Of a DNA stretch of 64,000 nucleotides, positions 49,345-62,193 are shown one piece after another. The first letter of the stretch is position 1; each line of letters starts with the position of its first letter. Location: positions 2,567,332-2,631,331 of the forward strand of contig NC_023756.2 in the NCBI RefSeq assembly GCF_000499845.2, given 5' to 3'. The position numbers and the translations under genes are program-made. The notes under the pieces are model-generated. The model saw only the letters and a list, made by a program, of their open reading frames with translations. It was not told the origin of the DNA and ran no database searches. The DNA comes from Phaseolus vulgaris. Taxonomy: Eukaryota; Streptophyta; Magnoliopsida; Fabales; Fabaceae.

Positions 49345-52300
49345 TTATGAGCATGCCAACAATTTGCGGAATCTTTCCTCTCTATCCCTACGAAACTGGG
49401 AGGTTCTGGTCCCTGCCGGCGTTCGTCTCTTCTTTCTCGGCCGGAAGAAGAAATCTTGTGTGTCAAGAACATAAGAAATCTGCAGATGAAAATTGCCAAT
49501 AAGCAAAAACAAAACATTGTTCTAACCATTGGTTTCAAAGAAATTACAAAGCAGAAGAAAAAATTCAATAGCCTTGTCAATGTGTGGTGCTTTGAGTGCC
49601 ACACTAGACACACAACATTCTTAAATCCACACCATTGTTTTTATAATTGCAGCACAACCACACTGCAACACTAACTACAGTTTAAATCCTTGGTGAAAGA
49701 AAGAGGGCATATCTATATCATTATCAAGAGAGAGAAGATGACAATAAATGAGGAAAGATTATGTCCATGACATTGTAATATAGCAGTAATCTGCAAAAAC
49801 GGAAAAAGAAAAAAGCATTAAAAGGCAGCATACCTTGGATGAGTTGCAAGCTATCTTGCATTCCAATCCATTAATTACTTTAACACCTTCCATGGCAGAG
49901 CATATAGCAGAAAGCTCATCTAAGTTTCCATATTTGCGTTTGTTTCTGCATATATCAAAATAAGAAGCAGAAACTGTTACCTAGTTGAAAAGGTAGGCAA
50001 TATTTCCATGTCGCCTAAAGATTACTCATGCTTACATAACAAATACCACAATTATCATTACATAAAAGATAAAAGTACTAAACCAAAAAGATTAATCTTG
50101 GTGAATCTGTACCTGTGCAGTATGATGCCATGGGGTTCCTTTTTGCCGGGAAAGACAGACAGAAAATCATTGTGCAGATAAAAGGAGAAATTCGGATCAA
50201 TAGAAACGGCAAACAATTCAGGCTTTTCATTCATATTGTCCATAAACTGGATGGATAATCGTGAGGGGCTAGAGGACTGCAATAAGATGACAAAGGAAAT
50301 TAATATTAACCTCAAGAACTCAAGCTCCTGTTAACAAAGCTGACTTTTTTTTGGTTTTAGACTTGGGCACAAGGACCTACACATTGTATCCGATATATAT
50401 TATCCTCATGAAGGATGACATGAGCATTTGCATGATATACAGAATCATTTAACTTCCCAGGCTTCCGAGACTTTTCATATTCATATAATTGGAGAAGCTT
50501 ACTGTCCACATCATCTGTTGCGACAGTTTGAAGCTGCAGAAAAGGGAAATTACCTTCAAAGGGGAACAAGTCAAAAGCAAGTAGAAAATAAGATAAGGCA
50601 ATATACCTGTCTAACCAATTTGTATATTAACTTGTCCAAGGTGAATAACACGTATGACTGGTTCCCGATAATTGCTCGGCATTCATCTTCAAACTTTGCA
50701 TTTTCAGCAGATCCATCAAGCAAGTTGTACAATGCATTCATAAATCTAAGAGTACAAACAATTAGCCAGTGAACACTCATTTGGGGGGTGGGGGGCTGAT
50801 ACTTCAAATAGGTTGTGAAAATTTACCTTGAATAAGGATCTGGTAAACTAGCATCTTTTGTTTTCCATTTTATTTCTGCATTCATTGAATTTGTTTTCGC
50901 CGATAAGATCCTCTCGTAAAGAGTCTGCCAAGTTCAAAAAGAGCTTATGACATCCACCAAGGAAGATATTTCAACATCAAACACCAGAAAAAAGCATTAT
51001 CCTTACTTGATGAAGTCTAAAAAGCACATAGAAGTCGTCATTTCCATAGAACACCCTTGAGTCCTTCATTTCTTCAACAAATGAAACTGCTGATACATGC
51101 TTTGTGAGAGGTTTCACAGATGAAAGGAACCTCTCTGACAATGGCAAAGATGTGCCATCTCCCCCAGCTTGTGCATCACCAATCCCCTCAGCTTCACCTT
51201 CACTCTCAGCCTTACCATCAACATCATCTTGTTCTATGTCTTCCTCCTCTTCATGATCTTCCCGAAAGCATTCATCACCAGCAGATTCACTGCCTGAGAC
51301 ATCTTCACCAGCTTCAGAAACATTTTCACTATCCTCATCGTCAGCATCTGCATCATTGTCACCTCCAGCCTCAGGACAACATTCATCCTCTCCATTTCTA
51401 GACTGATATTTCCTTCTTTCAGTGTTGTGTTTTGATTTAGCCATTGACTGCACATTTGAATCTCCATAGGCAACAAAGTTATCCTCCTCTGAGTCACCAT
51501 TTGGTGATAATTCTCCCTCTTCCTTTTCAATTTTGCAAGGTCCAGCAGATTCATCATGAGTTTTAACTTTACTGCTCTCACTTAAAACACCATTGGCCAC
51601 AGGAACAGGAGTTGCCATGTCAGATCCCTGAAATACAAAAATAAACAGAGAGACATACATAATCAATTAGAGAAAAATAAAATAAAAATCCCTTGGTTTC
51701 AGAAAAGGTAGAAAGAAAATGGGAAAAAAAGAAAGAGAAAGCAAATATATCAAAACTGATTAAGTGTTACTTCTAAAGCAAGCTAAATCTGCCTCAATTG
51801 AGAAGCCATACCTCCACCAATGGTACATTGACAACCTGAGACTTGGCTACAGAATCATCAACATCAGTAGGTCGTGAGGGAGTAAGGGCACGGGCTAGAA
51901 AAATAAACAAGTTTAGGATTCTTACAACCATAACATAAAATAAAACAGAAATGAAAAAGAATTGAATTGAGTTAAAACAGAATCGATTTTACAAGTCTGT
52001 ATGCATACCTGGTGATACATCTAAGCTGGTTCTGTTCAGGCTGTTTTCTCCTCTAATTGCAATTGATACACTGTTTTTAGCTCCTTGATCATCAGAGGTA
52101 AATGGTTTGCTAAATCCGGATGCTTTATCATTGCATTCTACATTTTTCAGTCCCTTATCCATTAATGGATCATCTCTACAACCATGTTCACCACCAACAG
52201 ATCCATTTTCTTTATCATTGGTTGCTATACTAGTCCGGTGAACATTCTTTGTTTCAGTTAGTCTACCATCAGCTTCATTCTTATCAGATTTTGGTAACCT

Positions 52301-55300
52301 TGAATTCATTGAAAGAGAGTCTCCATGAGGGCTTCTGTCACCTCCTATGCCTGGTACACCAAAATTGCGAACATTGTGCCCAGTTTTTCTATCCTCTGCC
52401 CTTTCTATTGCATGAGACTGGGAAGGAACACCAAGCATTGGCTCCAAGAAGGTACTCCAGAGCCTCATAATTTTATGTAACAACTCTTTACTTGAGAATA
52501 ACTCCTCACATGAATAACGAACAAGTTTATACAGGTCTTCATGAATCCCAGCAGCATCAGAATATTCAAATTCCAGATGAGGAATTAGAGGCTGTTTATT
52601 TCCAGCCGCGATAGACTGAATAATATCATCTTCTTTCTGCTGTTTTTCTTTAATTTCTTTAATCTCAGCAACCAAGGCTGTATAATGTCAAACATAGAAT
52701 CTTAGAACTGACTAAAAAGATAACACTGAAACACGCAATGATGTGTACATATTTAAAAAAAGCCCGATAAGAATAATTTATAACCCATTTATTTAAAAAC
52801 TGTGAGATCTGCAACAACAAACATAACTGCTTGATATGCCTGGAGGTAATTAGATGTTTTCCAAGAAGTATATTCTCAGTATGATACAGCCATGGGCTAC
52901 AGTTATACGCACTCTATGTATCTCTTACTTTCCCAGATTTAGTGTTTCTAATTTAACACAGTTTCAAAAAACATTAAGCAGAAGGCTCTATTCCAAGCCA
53001 AAGTTGAAGAGTAGATGATCTAAAAGTCCATTTTAGAATCCATTTTGCACTTCCTATATAAGCACTTAATCCATGGGTATGCCAACGGTTAGCTTCAAAA
53101 ATATTGATCATTTATATACAGCAGTCAGTGTCACAATATTGGTCATTGTAGCCATAAGTGTAGGTAATTTGGATTTAAGAATTACAAGTACTTTTTGTCA
53201 CGCATATGCCATAGGTAGCTCTAAAATATCTATTGTTCATACCCAGTACACACATTATGTCATGGCAGACTTCGTAGCTACAGAACCAACCATTGTATAG
53301 TCAGTGCTTGAACTAAAATGTAAAAAATTGCCTAACTGACCCATGTAACTTTTAATTCAAATTGTTAATTGTTCATGGAGCTCCTGGCAAGTCAAAATAA
53401 TCAAATCCACACAAAATATAACAGAAAGAAAAGCAAATAAACTTACATTTTGTGCTCAAATTCTTTGAATCTTGCTGTTTGAAATAGAAGCTGCGGTGAT
53501 CCAGTGATTTGTAGTGATTTTTAGCATAAATTTCAGCCCATACTTTATTGAAATCAGAACGGCACCTACTCCACTCCTCTTGCTTCTGCTTCAGTCGAGT
53601 CAATATTACAGGAAGGGCATGGGTTGGGTTTTTACGCAATATGTCTATAACGTCAAGACCATGATCACCATACAATCGTTCAATGCACCTTAAATTTAGA
53701 ACTGCAAATCGTATCCTCAGACAAAATCAATTCATAAAGGTCTAATCATTGAAAAATAGTAATTATATATATAGATAAATTACAATTTTATAATATTTTA
53801 GATTGAGGTTATTCTGACACATACCAGTAAAGTGCTCTTCAATACGGTTCATAGTCTCCACACTGATTTTATTTTCATTAATGTTATTATACAATTCCTC
53901 TGCTCGTTTAGCAGCTGAACTCACAGACTCTAATAACATGTCCAGCTCATATCTACATTAGAAATAAAAAATTTATCATCATCCCATGATTCATAGACAT
54001 CTTTCACAAAATAATAACTCCAAAATGAACACTGCAACCAGGATGCAGGAGAGATAACGGAAACAAATAAAATTTGTTGGATCCCGGGAAAGGAATATAA
54101 AAAACTAATGAGCTTAACCAAATTAAGAGGTAAACAAAAACAAAAATCTGCACAAGTTTTACCTGTCATCTTCACATCTGAACAAGCTTTCTTCATACTG
54201 ATTTCTGCGCATATGTTTGAAAGAGTAATCCTCACTTCCAGAAGTCACAGATACCCAGTGGTCATTCAATATTTGAGCGCCAAGCTCAGATCTCTGACTG
54301 GCTGTAGGAATTGGATACTGCAAAAAAGTGAGGGGGGAAACTGAGTTATAGAACATAATACACAATCAACAAAGCCAACAAGAAAATAAATCAAATAGAA
54401 GTTATATACATCTGCAGGCAAAAGCCGGTAGCTGGGAGTACAACGTTTGCAGTCACTAAGGTCAAGTTCTTGAATGGATTTTCCCATGTATTTCTCCTTG
54501 TATCTTTCCTTCTCTTTAGCCCCATCCATATCACGCTTGTGCTCTCTGTCTTTGTCCTCCAACTTTGATGGTCTTGCTAAATGAACATCAGTAGATAGTG
54601 ACTCTGAAATCAACATACTCGCAACATCAATATTGACCATTAATATGTGGCAATAAACACCCCGCCCCCACTAAAATATTCAGGATAATTCATCATTTGC
54701 TTTCAAATCTGAATGTTTTCTTAAAAGAAGACAATGGTGATTCAGTTCTCCTCAAAATATGAAAAAATGAAAAAAAAAATGCATAAACATAAGGAGGATA
54801 AGATATATTTGTATATTAACATACTTTTACTCATGACACCAGCAAGGAATCCATCTGCAAAAACAAAATGATCTCAAGGATTGAGAAAATACAATAATAA
54901 TATTAAGAGGAAGAAAAAGGAAAGAAAAATTTGGAAAACAATTACCAATATTTTCACAACGCTCCAGGAAATCATTGAATTCGTCCATAAGATCTGAATG
55001 CTTTCCAAGCAAATCAGTTACCTAGAATGTAAATTTTGAAATGATATACATTAAGACAAGAATAGGCAACAAAAGCTTATAAGAAAGCATATGAGAGCTT
55101 GTGAAAAAATCTTGCCAACTAGATCTCCTCATCTTTTAGGCAAGTGAACAAAAACTAAGTGGTGAAAGGGGCAAAAAGCTAAGAATATGAAAATGATTTC
55201 TGCATATTGTATTTCTGATGCAATCATACAAAATGAATTGATTATGTATTCTGCATGCAACAAAAAATATACAGTGCTTCTATTAGGAACAAATAATTTA

Positions 55301-58300
55301 AATGTGAAAGAAAATAATTTTTTATTGAACAGGATAAAAAGAACAATAAAGAGAGCACTTCTCCACCAATGATTTCCCTTCACAAAGAGTTAATGCTCAA
55401 TCTACAAAAGAACACATATCCTCCCTTTCAACTTACATCCTCCTATTTATTTAACTCATTAACCCCTACCTAGCATCCTAATTGTACTATTAACTAACTC
55501 CCAATTTCTTATATGTGATTGTGTCCTCCACCATGATGTTTTGCTTCTATTGATCTCTTTTATTCCTCAATCTTCTTGATATGAGAGGTATGTGTCTGTA
55601 TCCTTTCCTCATCTTTCATGTTTTTCTCTTCAAGAATGATGTTTTGACTCTTCAATATTTTGTGTTGTTTCTTCTTGCAAGAATGATGCTGAGCGGCACA
55701 CAAATTGATTTCCTCCCACACAACCACGTCCATTTTAATTTCTCATTTTTGTTGACCAAATTTTCCCCACTATCTAAAAACAGCTTCCCTTTCTTGAATT
55801 CAAGAAGTAATTCTATGATTTGACTCATGTCTAGCAAACTCAATTTTTTAAGCATCTTCTCAAGTTCGTTGGCCCATTACTCCAAAGTGCACACTTGATT
55901 CTCCGTCGTGCAACTCAAAATCCAGAAAACCGGGCCAATTTCTCAAGAACCAAAAATTGAAATGGGAAAGGAAAAAATGATTGAATAGGATGAGAAGAGC
56001 ACTCACTCCGCCAATGGTTTCCCTTTCACACTTAGCTAATGATCAATCTACATATATCCATTCCCCTTACATCCTTCTATTTATTTAACACATTAAACCT
56101 TTGACTAACTGATCAATATCCTAAATGTATCAACCAACCCCCCCCTCCAAATAGTCCTAACCAATGTTGTCAAACTCGTAAGAGGATCAAAAAGAAGATA
56201 AAAGATCGTAACTCGACTCGTAAGAGTTACTAACCGTGTTACGATATATATTTATAGATAAATTAAAGAAAAGATTAGAAATCTGATGTGAATTAAAATT
56301 ATTGGAAACTTATAATATTTTAAATTGGCCAAGTAAGGCCCAAATAAATTTAGGGTTTAAAATTAATATTGTTGTTCACTTCCTCTTGCGGCTGCAAAAT
56401 ACTTCTCCAATAACTTAATTTGAATTAGGAATTTGAATTAGGGTTAGCAATAGGCTGGATATTAAAAATGGGCCAAGGCCCAAATGTTTGAACTAGGTTT
56501 AGGGTTTATTTTGGGCAGCAGCCCTTCACTTCCATGCGCCGCACACCGTCCCCTTTAATCTCTTCATTTTCCGCCACTGTCACAGCCTCACCGGAGTGCG
56601 TCACTGCCACCTCCACCGCACAAGACCATCGAAGCCACCGCTGCAAAACCTCATTCTCTGCGTTGGAGCAACCAAGTTCCATTTTTTTTTGGCCAAAAAT
56701 GGCCGCGCACGAGTCATGATCGACACCAATCCACTGACCTGCGCAGTGCCTCGCTCTGATCCGCTGGCCGAGTCACCTCGACTGGCCCTCCAAACTCACT
56801 AACTCGTGCGCGCATGCGAGTAAACTTGTGATCTTGACCACACTGGTCCTAACAGTTTCTGATACAATCATTTTGTATTCTGTCATGAAACCTGCATTTT
56901 TCGGTGACCAAAAACCTTCATAGTAAAGCCTTTTCATTTTCTTTTCGGCTAAATCCTCCATGTCAATAATGGCAAAAAATAAATAACAACATGATTTGAG
57001 GAAGCTTATACATCAGTAAAAATATGAATAACAACTAAACGTCTGAAACAGCAGCATATACCATCAGTCAAAGCATTGAATTTGAACGTCTAACATGAGA
57101 ACTGAAAAGCATATTTTAAATTGTCTTCTAGAATTCTCAGCCAAACTAACACCAAATAGCCCTCATACTTCAATTAATGAAACATTATGAAATTCCTAAA
57201 TAAATAGTGAAAGTAACATAACTAAAATAATTCAATGTCAGCAAGAGTACCCAAAATGAAGTATACGAGTAAAAGCAGACAGATGTCTTCTTGCATGACT
57301 TTTTAAGTATGTGACTCAGAAGCAAGCACATACCAAATTTTGCAAATCATTCCTTTTAATTATTCCATTGCTGAAAATATGAAGGCACTTCAGGAATGTT
57401 TGGTAATCATCAGAACTGCTCAATTTCTCCTTAACTTTCTCACAGAAACTGAATGCTTGACTATACATGCCTGGCATGAATAAAAAATAAACAAACAAAT
57501 AACATTAGGTTAGGAAACTACAGGTCAATATGATCATCCAGTCCTATTCATCATCCCCAAATCTATTTAAAATCGAAGAGAAGAAAAACTAGTAATCAAG
57601 GAAGATACCATCAGGACATATAAATTCTAAGAAAGGAACTATAAGAACTCAACTCAATTGGTGATGAATGATTAAATTTAACATGCTTATGAATTTTTTA
57701 AACTGTGTGCACACTAGGTTTAGCCTGATTTGAAGAAATAATCACTTATTTTTACTTACCTTCCTGCAAGAACTTTAGAAAAAATAAGCAGTTACTTCCC
57801 CAGACTTAAGGCTTTTCAAACATGCACTAAATATTATATTACAACACTGCACACATTGGTCAACTCTAAGATCCAATTATTTTAGCAATGCTTATACAAA
57901 CGATTTTAAATAACTACACTGGTTTACTCTGTATTTACAGTTGAATGTTTGACACCAAAGAAAAGTCATTATATTTTCCTATCCTCCTTTATTTTCTTAA
58001 TGGCAGTTTGCTTCAATATTGTGCCAATTATTACACTATTTAAATAGATAAAAGTCTGCAGCACATCGAAAACCAGATATCTTACTGTCAAGCTAAATTA
58101 ACACTACGAATCTAAAACCTAAGAAACATATAGATTTTCACAAAGCATAACATTATTGCTTACCCTTTAAGGTATCTTTGTCATCCTAAGAAGGAAAGGC
58201 AGAAGCTTACTTACTCTTTAAGGTATCTTTGTCTTCATAAGAAGGAAAGTCAGAAGCCATTCCAAAACCTTCAGCCTTCTTGACAGATTTCTTTTTGTCC

Positions 58301-60172
58301 GGAAAGCGTTGCAAGTTCAAATCCCTGCTGTTATCAAGATCTTGTTCTCTCTCTTCCTGATCACGCATTCTCCTATCCCTATTTTCTCGCTTCCTCTCCT
58401 TGTGTATGTTCAACATTGTTTTGTCATCATCCATCTCAGGACGTTCAGCACTCATATCATGATCATGGGAAGGAAGTCTGTCTCTTCGATAGCGTTGCTG
58501 TAGAAAGAAGTTCACAAGCCAATCATTAAAAAATGCAGTTTGCAAGATTCACATATAAGTGGAATAGGAACAATCTTACTGCCTTGTCTGGTGGCATTTG
58601 GCGCATCATTGGGGCTGTAGAACTCCACTCATTAAAGCGCTGCAATGAATTTCGACTATATGGAGCATGCTGTGTGGAAGGTGCAGCAGAAGTATCTGGT
58701 AAGAATCTAGTGAACTCCTCTAGCAAATCTCGATGGTCCTTGAAGAGGGTAGCAACCTAGAAAAAGTGTTTAAAGGAAAAAAAGAGTGTAAATTTCGAAC
58801 CAAACAATATATTAAAGAGAAAGAGAACAAGGAAAACAACATCAAAGTGCCCCCCAGAAAAGGACAAAACATATTACCTCACTGTAAACCTCGCCAATGT
58901 CCTTGTGCTCTTTGCGATACATGTTTAAAATGTCCAAGAATGATTTGTAGACATGCTCATCACTTTGGAACCGCTTCTGTAAAAGAAAAAACATATTGAT
59001 TACGGCTAGGAATCAACTATATCATTAAAACCACCAGAAAAACTCATTCACCTTTATCTTGTTCACAAAACTGATTGCTTCTTCAAATTCAACTGTTTTC
59101 TTTGGAGGAGCCTCATCCTCGTCAAGTGTTATCTCATAACCTTTTGGCAGGAATGTGTTAAATCCAAAAATCAAATTGTTGTGCCCTTTGAACAATTCCT
59201 TCACCCTTGCTATGACACCAGCAGTGTCAGTCCTGGAAAGAACCAAAATAAAGATTGAGATAAATAGTCTCTTGATGTACTGCATTTCAAAATCATGATA
59301 TAGTGCAAAGACTAAAGAGTGGAGCAAAAATCTACCTTTGAGCTTTGAAATCTTTCATGACCTCAAGGAACATGTCGTACTTCTCTCTTTGGTCCTGAAA
59401 CATGTCTTTGACTTCCTTCAAATAGGATAAGGCATCATTGGTAGTCAGTTTCTGTGAAGTAGTTGCTCCCCCACCAACACCACCTCCATTGCTACCTCCC
59501 CCACCCCCTCCCCCTCCACTTCCAGGGACTTGATTTTGTCCATAGCTTCAAGCACAGAACACAAACTCACTTTTAGATACTCATAATATCAACAATCACA
59601 GCATGCTAATCTCTACAAGATATCAAACATTCCACATGTTGAACGTCCACATTATCCGAAGTTTATGATATCTCATTCCTCAGGTTGAAACAAGAGAACC
59701 CATATATCCATTCATCTTTTAAGTTAAAAATGAGGTAATTTACAATTGCAACACTGCTCATAATACTTGCCTCATAAGATTCACACATAGAACTTTAACA
59801 AAACAATTTGTTTCAGCAATACCCTAACTACCACACCCCATTTCTTGTAATCCATGATTCCACAAGATAACCCATTCCAAATTCAATTCAGGTTAAATTA
59901 AACACAACCCTAGTAAACTCTACAACAATTCAACCACACAAGTGAAAACACAAACTTAACAACAAGCCCCACGTTCCACTTTCGCAGCACGAAATAGGAC
60001 AAACTACCAATTCCAGAGGGATAAACACAAAATTGACAAACACACAAAAAATAGGGCAAGGAATTGGAAAAAGGAAAAAGGAAGAAACATACGAATCAGC
60101 ACGCGACGAAGAAAAGGGGCGTTTGAATTGAGAGGCAGAGGCTGAGTATATATCATCCCTTGCCCTCTTCAT
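49345..60172 (-). CDS. SNL: Paired amphipathic helix protein Sin3-like (SNL), complete
   Basis: Twenty-two coding exons on the minus strand join in frame to 1392 aa: 60093-60172, 59336-59545, 59052-59232, 58878-58976, 58580-58756, 58215-58497, 57334-57470, 54946-55021, 54825-54854, 54410-54603, 54163-54317, 53825-53952, 53447-53701, 52009-52677, 51812-51894, 51007-51627, 50827-50924, 50607-50745, 50381-50533, 50113-50276, 49834-49945, 49345-49479. Start MKRARDDIY is typical of plant SNLs. A Gly-rich stretch precedes PAH1 (about 61-130); PAH2 is at about 144-212 and PAH3 at about 345-414, with a charged Arg/Asp/Glu linker between PAH2 and PAH3. The histone-deacetylase interaction region begins around [15 protein letters not shown] (479-493). 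An acidic region precedes the Sin3 C-terminal domain; the tail is basic ([11 protein letters not shown]). The protein is a nuclear scaffold linking DNA-bound repressors to HDACs. Exon 9 is only 30 bp. Intron 7 (2.3 kb) is enlarged by transposons. Confidence 0.95.
55320..56160 (-). mobile_element. Probable retroelement fragment in SNL intron 7, with ~180-bp direct repeats
   Basis: 55320-55500 and about 55978-56150 are related at an estimated 70-75%: both carry GAGAGCACT or GAAGAGCACT, CC(A/G)CCAATG, TTTCCCTT, AATCTACA and CCT(C/T)CTATTTATTTAAC. Between them, on the minus strand, a frame encodes a charged helix ([20 protein letters not shown]) reminiscent of plant retroelement gag leaders. On the other side of the hAT insertion (56846-56960) the fragment seems to continue. 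No polymerase domain was seen, so the class is uncertain. Confidence 0.4.
56162..56845. mobile_element. Non-autonomous hAT element (684 bp) with 8-bp target duplication, in SNL intron 7
   Basis: The left end is CAATGTTGTCAAACTCG and the reverse complement of the right end CAGTGTGGTCAAGATC, fitting the hAT-type terminal pattern CA(A/G)TGT(T/G)GTCAA. GTCCTAAC is present exactly on both sides (56154-56161 and 56846-56853), the 8-bp target duplication of the hAT superfamily. Inside are subterminal AACTCG(T/A) words, an AT-rich part and a GC-rich part (about 56520-56800). No transposase domain was recognised. Confidence 0.87.
58161..58261 (-). repeat. 51-bp tandem duplication across the 3' end of SNL exon 6
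   Basis: GGTATCTTTG at 58171 recurs at 58222, and about 48 of the surrounding bases match with a handful of changes. The copy at 58212-58261 contains the end of exon 6 and its GTAAGT donor. The other copy lies inside the intron and carries its own donor-like GGTAAGC. Use of that distal donor would add 51 bases including an in-frame TAA, so it should not give full-length protein. Confidence 0.75.
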
Positions 60173-60174
60173 CC

Positions 60175-60304
60175 CTGCAAAATCAAAACCAATCCAATTA
60201 AAACATGAACCAAAATAAAGCACGGTCCTTGGAACAAAACAATTTGAATTGAGCAAAAACAAAGAGGACCCAGAAGGTGAAAGGGGAAAAATATTGAACC
60301 TTAC
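60175..60304 (-). other. Intron in the 5' untranslated region of SNL
   Basis: On the minus strand CTC|GTAAGG at 60304 and TTTTGCAG at 60175 bracket a 130-bp segment ending two bases before the start codon. Both signals are strong, so the leader is probably spliced; the alternative is an unspliced leader. Confidence 0.6.
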
Positions 60305-61780
60305 GAGTTTCCCAGATTTTTTTTCCCTGGGAAAGTTGCTGGGAAACAAGTGGAGTCGATCTCCGAGGGAAAAGAGAAAGAAAATCACTGAAGGAGTTTG
60401 ATCAGACAAAAAAAAAGGTTCGGTTGGGTGTATCTGTGTTCCTCTATTGCGTTAAGTTAGAACAAGAATTGAGAAAAAAACACACATAGAGAGAATGAGA
60501 AGAAGCGAACTCTGAAAACTAAAAACTCAAACTCAAAATTTGTGAGTCAGAAGACAAAAAAATAAAATAACATTCGGAATAGAAAATATATGAAACGAAA
60601 TGGTGATTTATGTGAAGACTGAGGTAAGTGTTCGTGTTTTATGTTGTTATTATTCCAATTGTTGGAGCCTCCTTCATTGTTTTCAGTTTTTTTTTTGGTC
60701 TTATTTTGGGTTGATCCAAGCCCATGGTTTTTTCTTCTTCACCTTTCCGGTTTTGGAAATTACTTCCATCACCCAATCAAATTTCAACTTACACCCAATT
60801 TTTATACAAAATGACAAAACTACCCTTAATTAAAAGATTAAAATACATTCTACATTTCACTTTCCGAACACAATTCCAAATTTAGATTTCAGAAATATTT
60901 TCTGATTTTTTCCAAAATATACTTCTGAATTATTTTTTTAAAATATAATTTTTTATTCTGGAATTGCAAAATGAGATTTTGATTTTCTAATTTTATTCTG
61001 AAATCACATTTTCCAAACACAAAAAATCTATTCCAAATTTATTTTTTCACAATGTATTTCTCAATGTTTTAATGTTTCAATATCTCAAACATCTAATAAA
61101 TAAAGAAAAAAATTAAATATGGTTTAAAAGATTATTTTATTTTAATAATTTTTTAATTATAATATTTAATAATAATTTATATGTTTACTTTTAAAAATAC
61201 GATTAAAATGGCATGTTCGAATAGTTTTTTATTATAATTACTAAAATCACAATAATTTGTGTCTATTTTTTAGTGGTTATAATTATTGTAAAATTTTGAA
61301 AGTAAGAACTAAAATGAGTGTCTATATGGCAGAAATTTTGGTTTCCTTCATATATCTGGGTACCATTTTTGTGAATGAAAAAAAGGGTATTAAATTTTTT
61401 TTTCTGTTTTGTTAGGTGTTTTTGTGCAATATAGACTTAGAAGTTTTTATTTATCATTTGATTTATTTTTATAAAACATATAATCATGATAAAATAATGT
61501 TTCACCACAATATTTATTAAATATTCTTTTCATAGAAGAATTATTCTATTGAAAGTTGAAAATCTAACTTTTCCCAAAATATTTTATTATTGCAATTAAT
61601 ATATCACGGTATTTTTATTAGATCATTTATTGTAATAAAGATTTTATATATATAAAATTACCATATTTCTCTTTGATTCTCATAAAAATAATACAAAAAT
61701 ATCAATTATAAATAGTTGTCAAAAGTAATTATCATGGGTAAACCTCTCTCATCACCCTCATTCTTATTCTTCTCACCTTC

Positions 61781-62193
61781 CACTACAAGAAAATCATGAA
61801 ATTGAAACCAATTTTTAGAAACCAAAATAATTAGTTGCAATAGTAACTAAATTAGAGATCATTTTAGAAACTAAAAATAAATTTAGTTTCTAAATTAGTT
61901 TCTATTATTTTCTATTATTGCTAAATAGTTTCTAAATTGGTATCTAATTAGCAACCAAGGTTTTAGAGACTAAATTTAGAAACTAAATAATTGGTATCTA
62001 AAACCTTAGTTGCTAATTAGATACCAATTTAGAAACTATTTAACAATAATAGAAAATAATAGAAAATAATAGAAACTAATTTAGAAACCAATTTTTTTTT
62101 TAGTTTCTAAAATGGTATCTATTTTAGTTTATATTGTAACTATTTATTTTGGTCTCTAAAAATTGGTTTCTATTTCATAATTTTCTTGTAGTG
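61781..62193. mobile_element. CACTA (En/Spm-like) MITE, 413 bp, near-perfect hairpin, 3-bp target duplication TTC
   Basis: The ends are CACTACAAGAAAATCATGAA and, reverse complemented from the right, CACTACAAGAAAATTATGAA. TTC lies on both sides (61778-61780 and 62194-62196). The interior (GAAACTAA / TTAGTTTC and GGTATCTAATTAGCAAC words) folds back almost along its full length. There is no coding capacity. A transcript would form a ~200-bp stem, a possible source of small RNAs. Confidence 0.9.

Noticed and set aside
51120..51401. His/Leu/Gln-rich plus-strand frame
   Set aside because: Antisense to the acidic region of the Sin3-like protein.
56534..56802. Open frames in the GC-rich part of the hAT element
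   Set aside because: Low-complexity Ser/Thr/Pro/Ala peptides, no hAT transposase motif; may be captured sequence but not a supportable gene.
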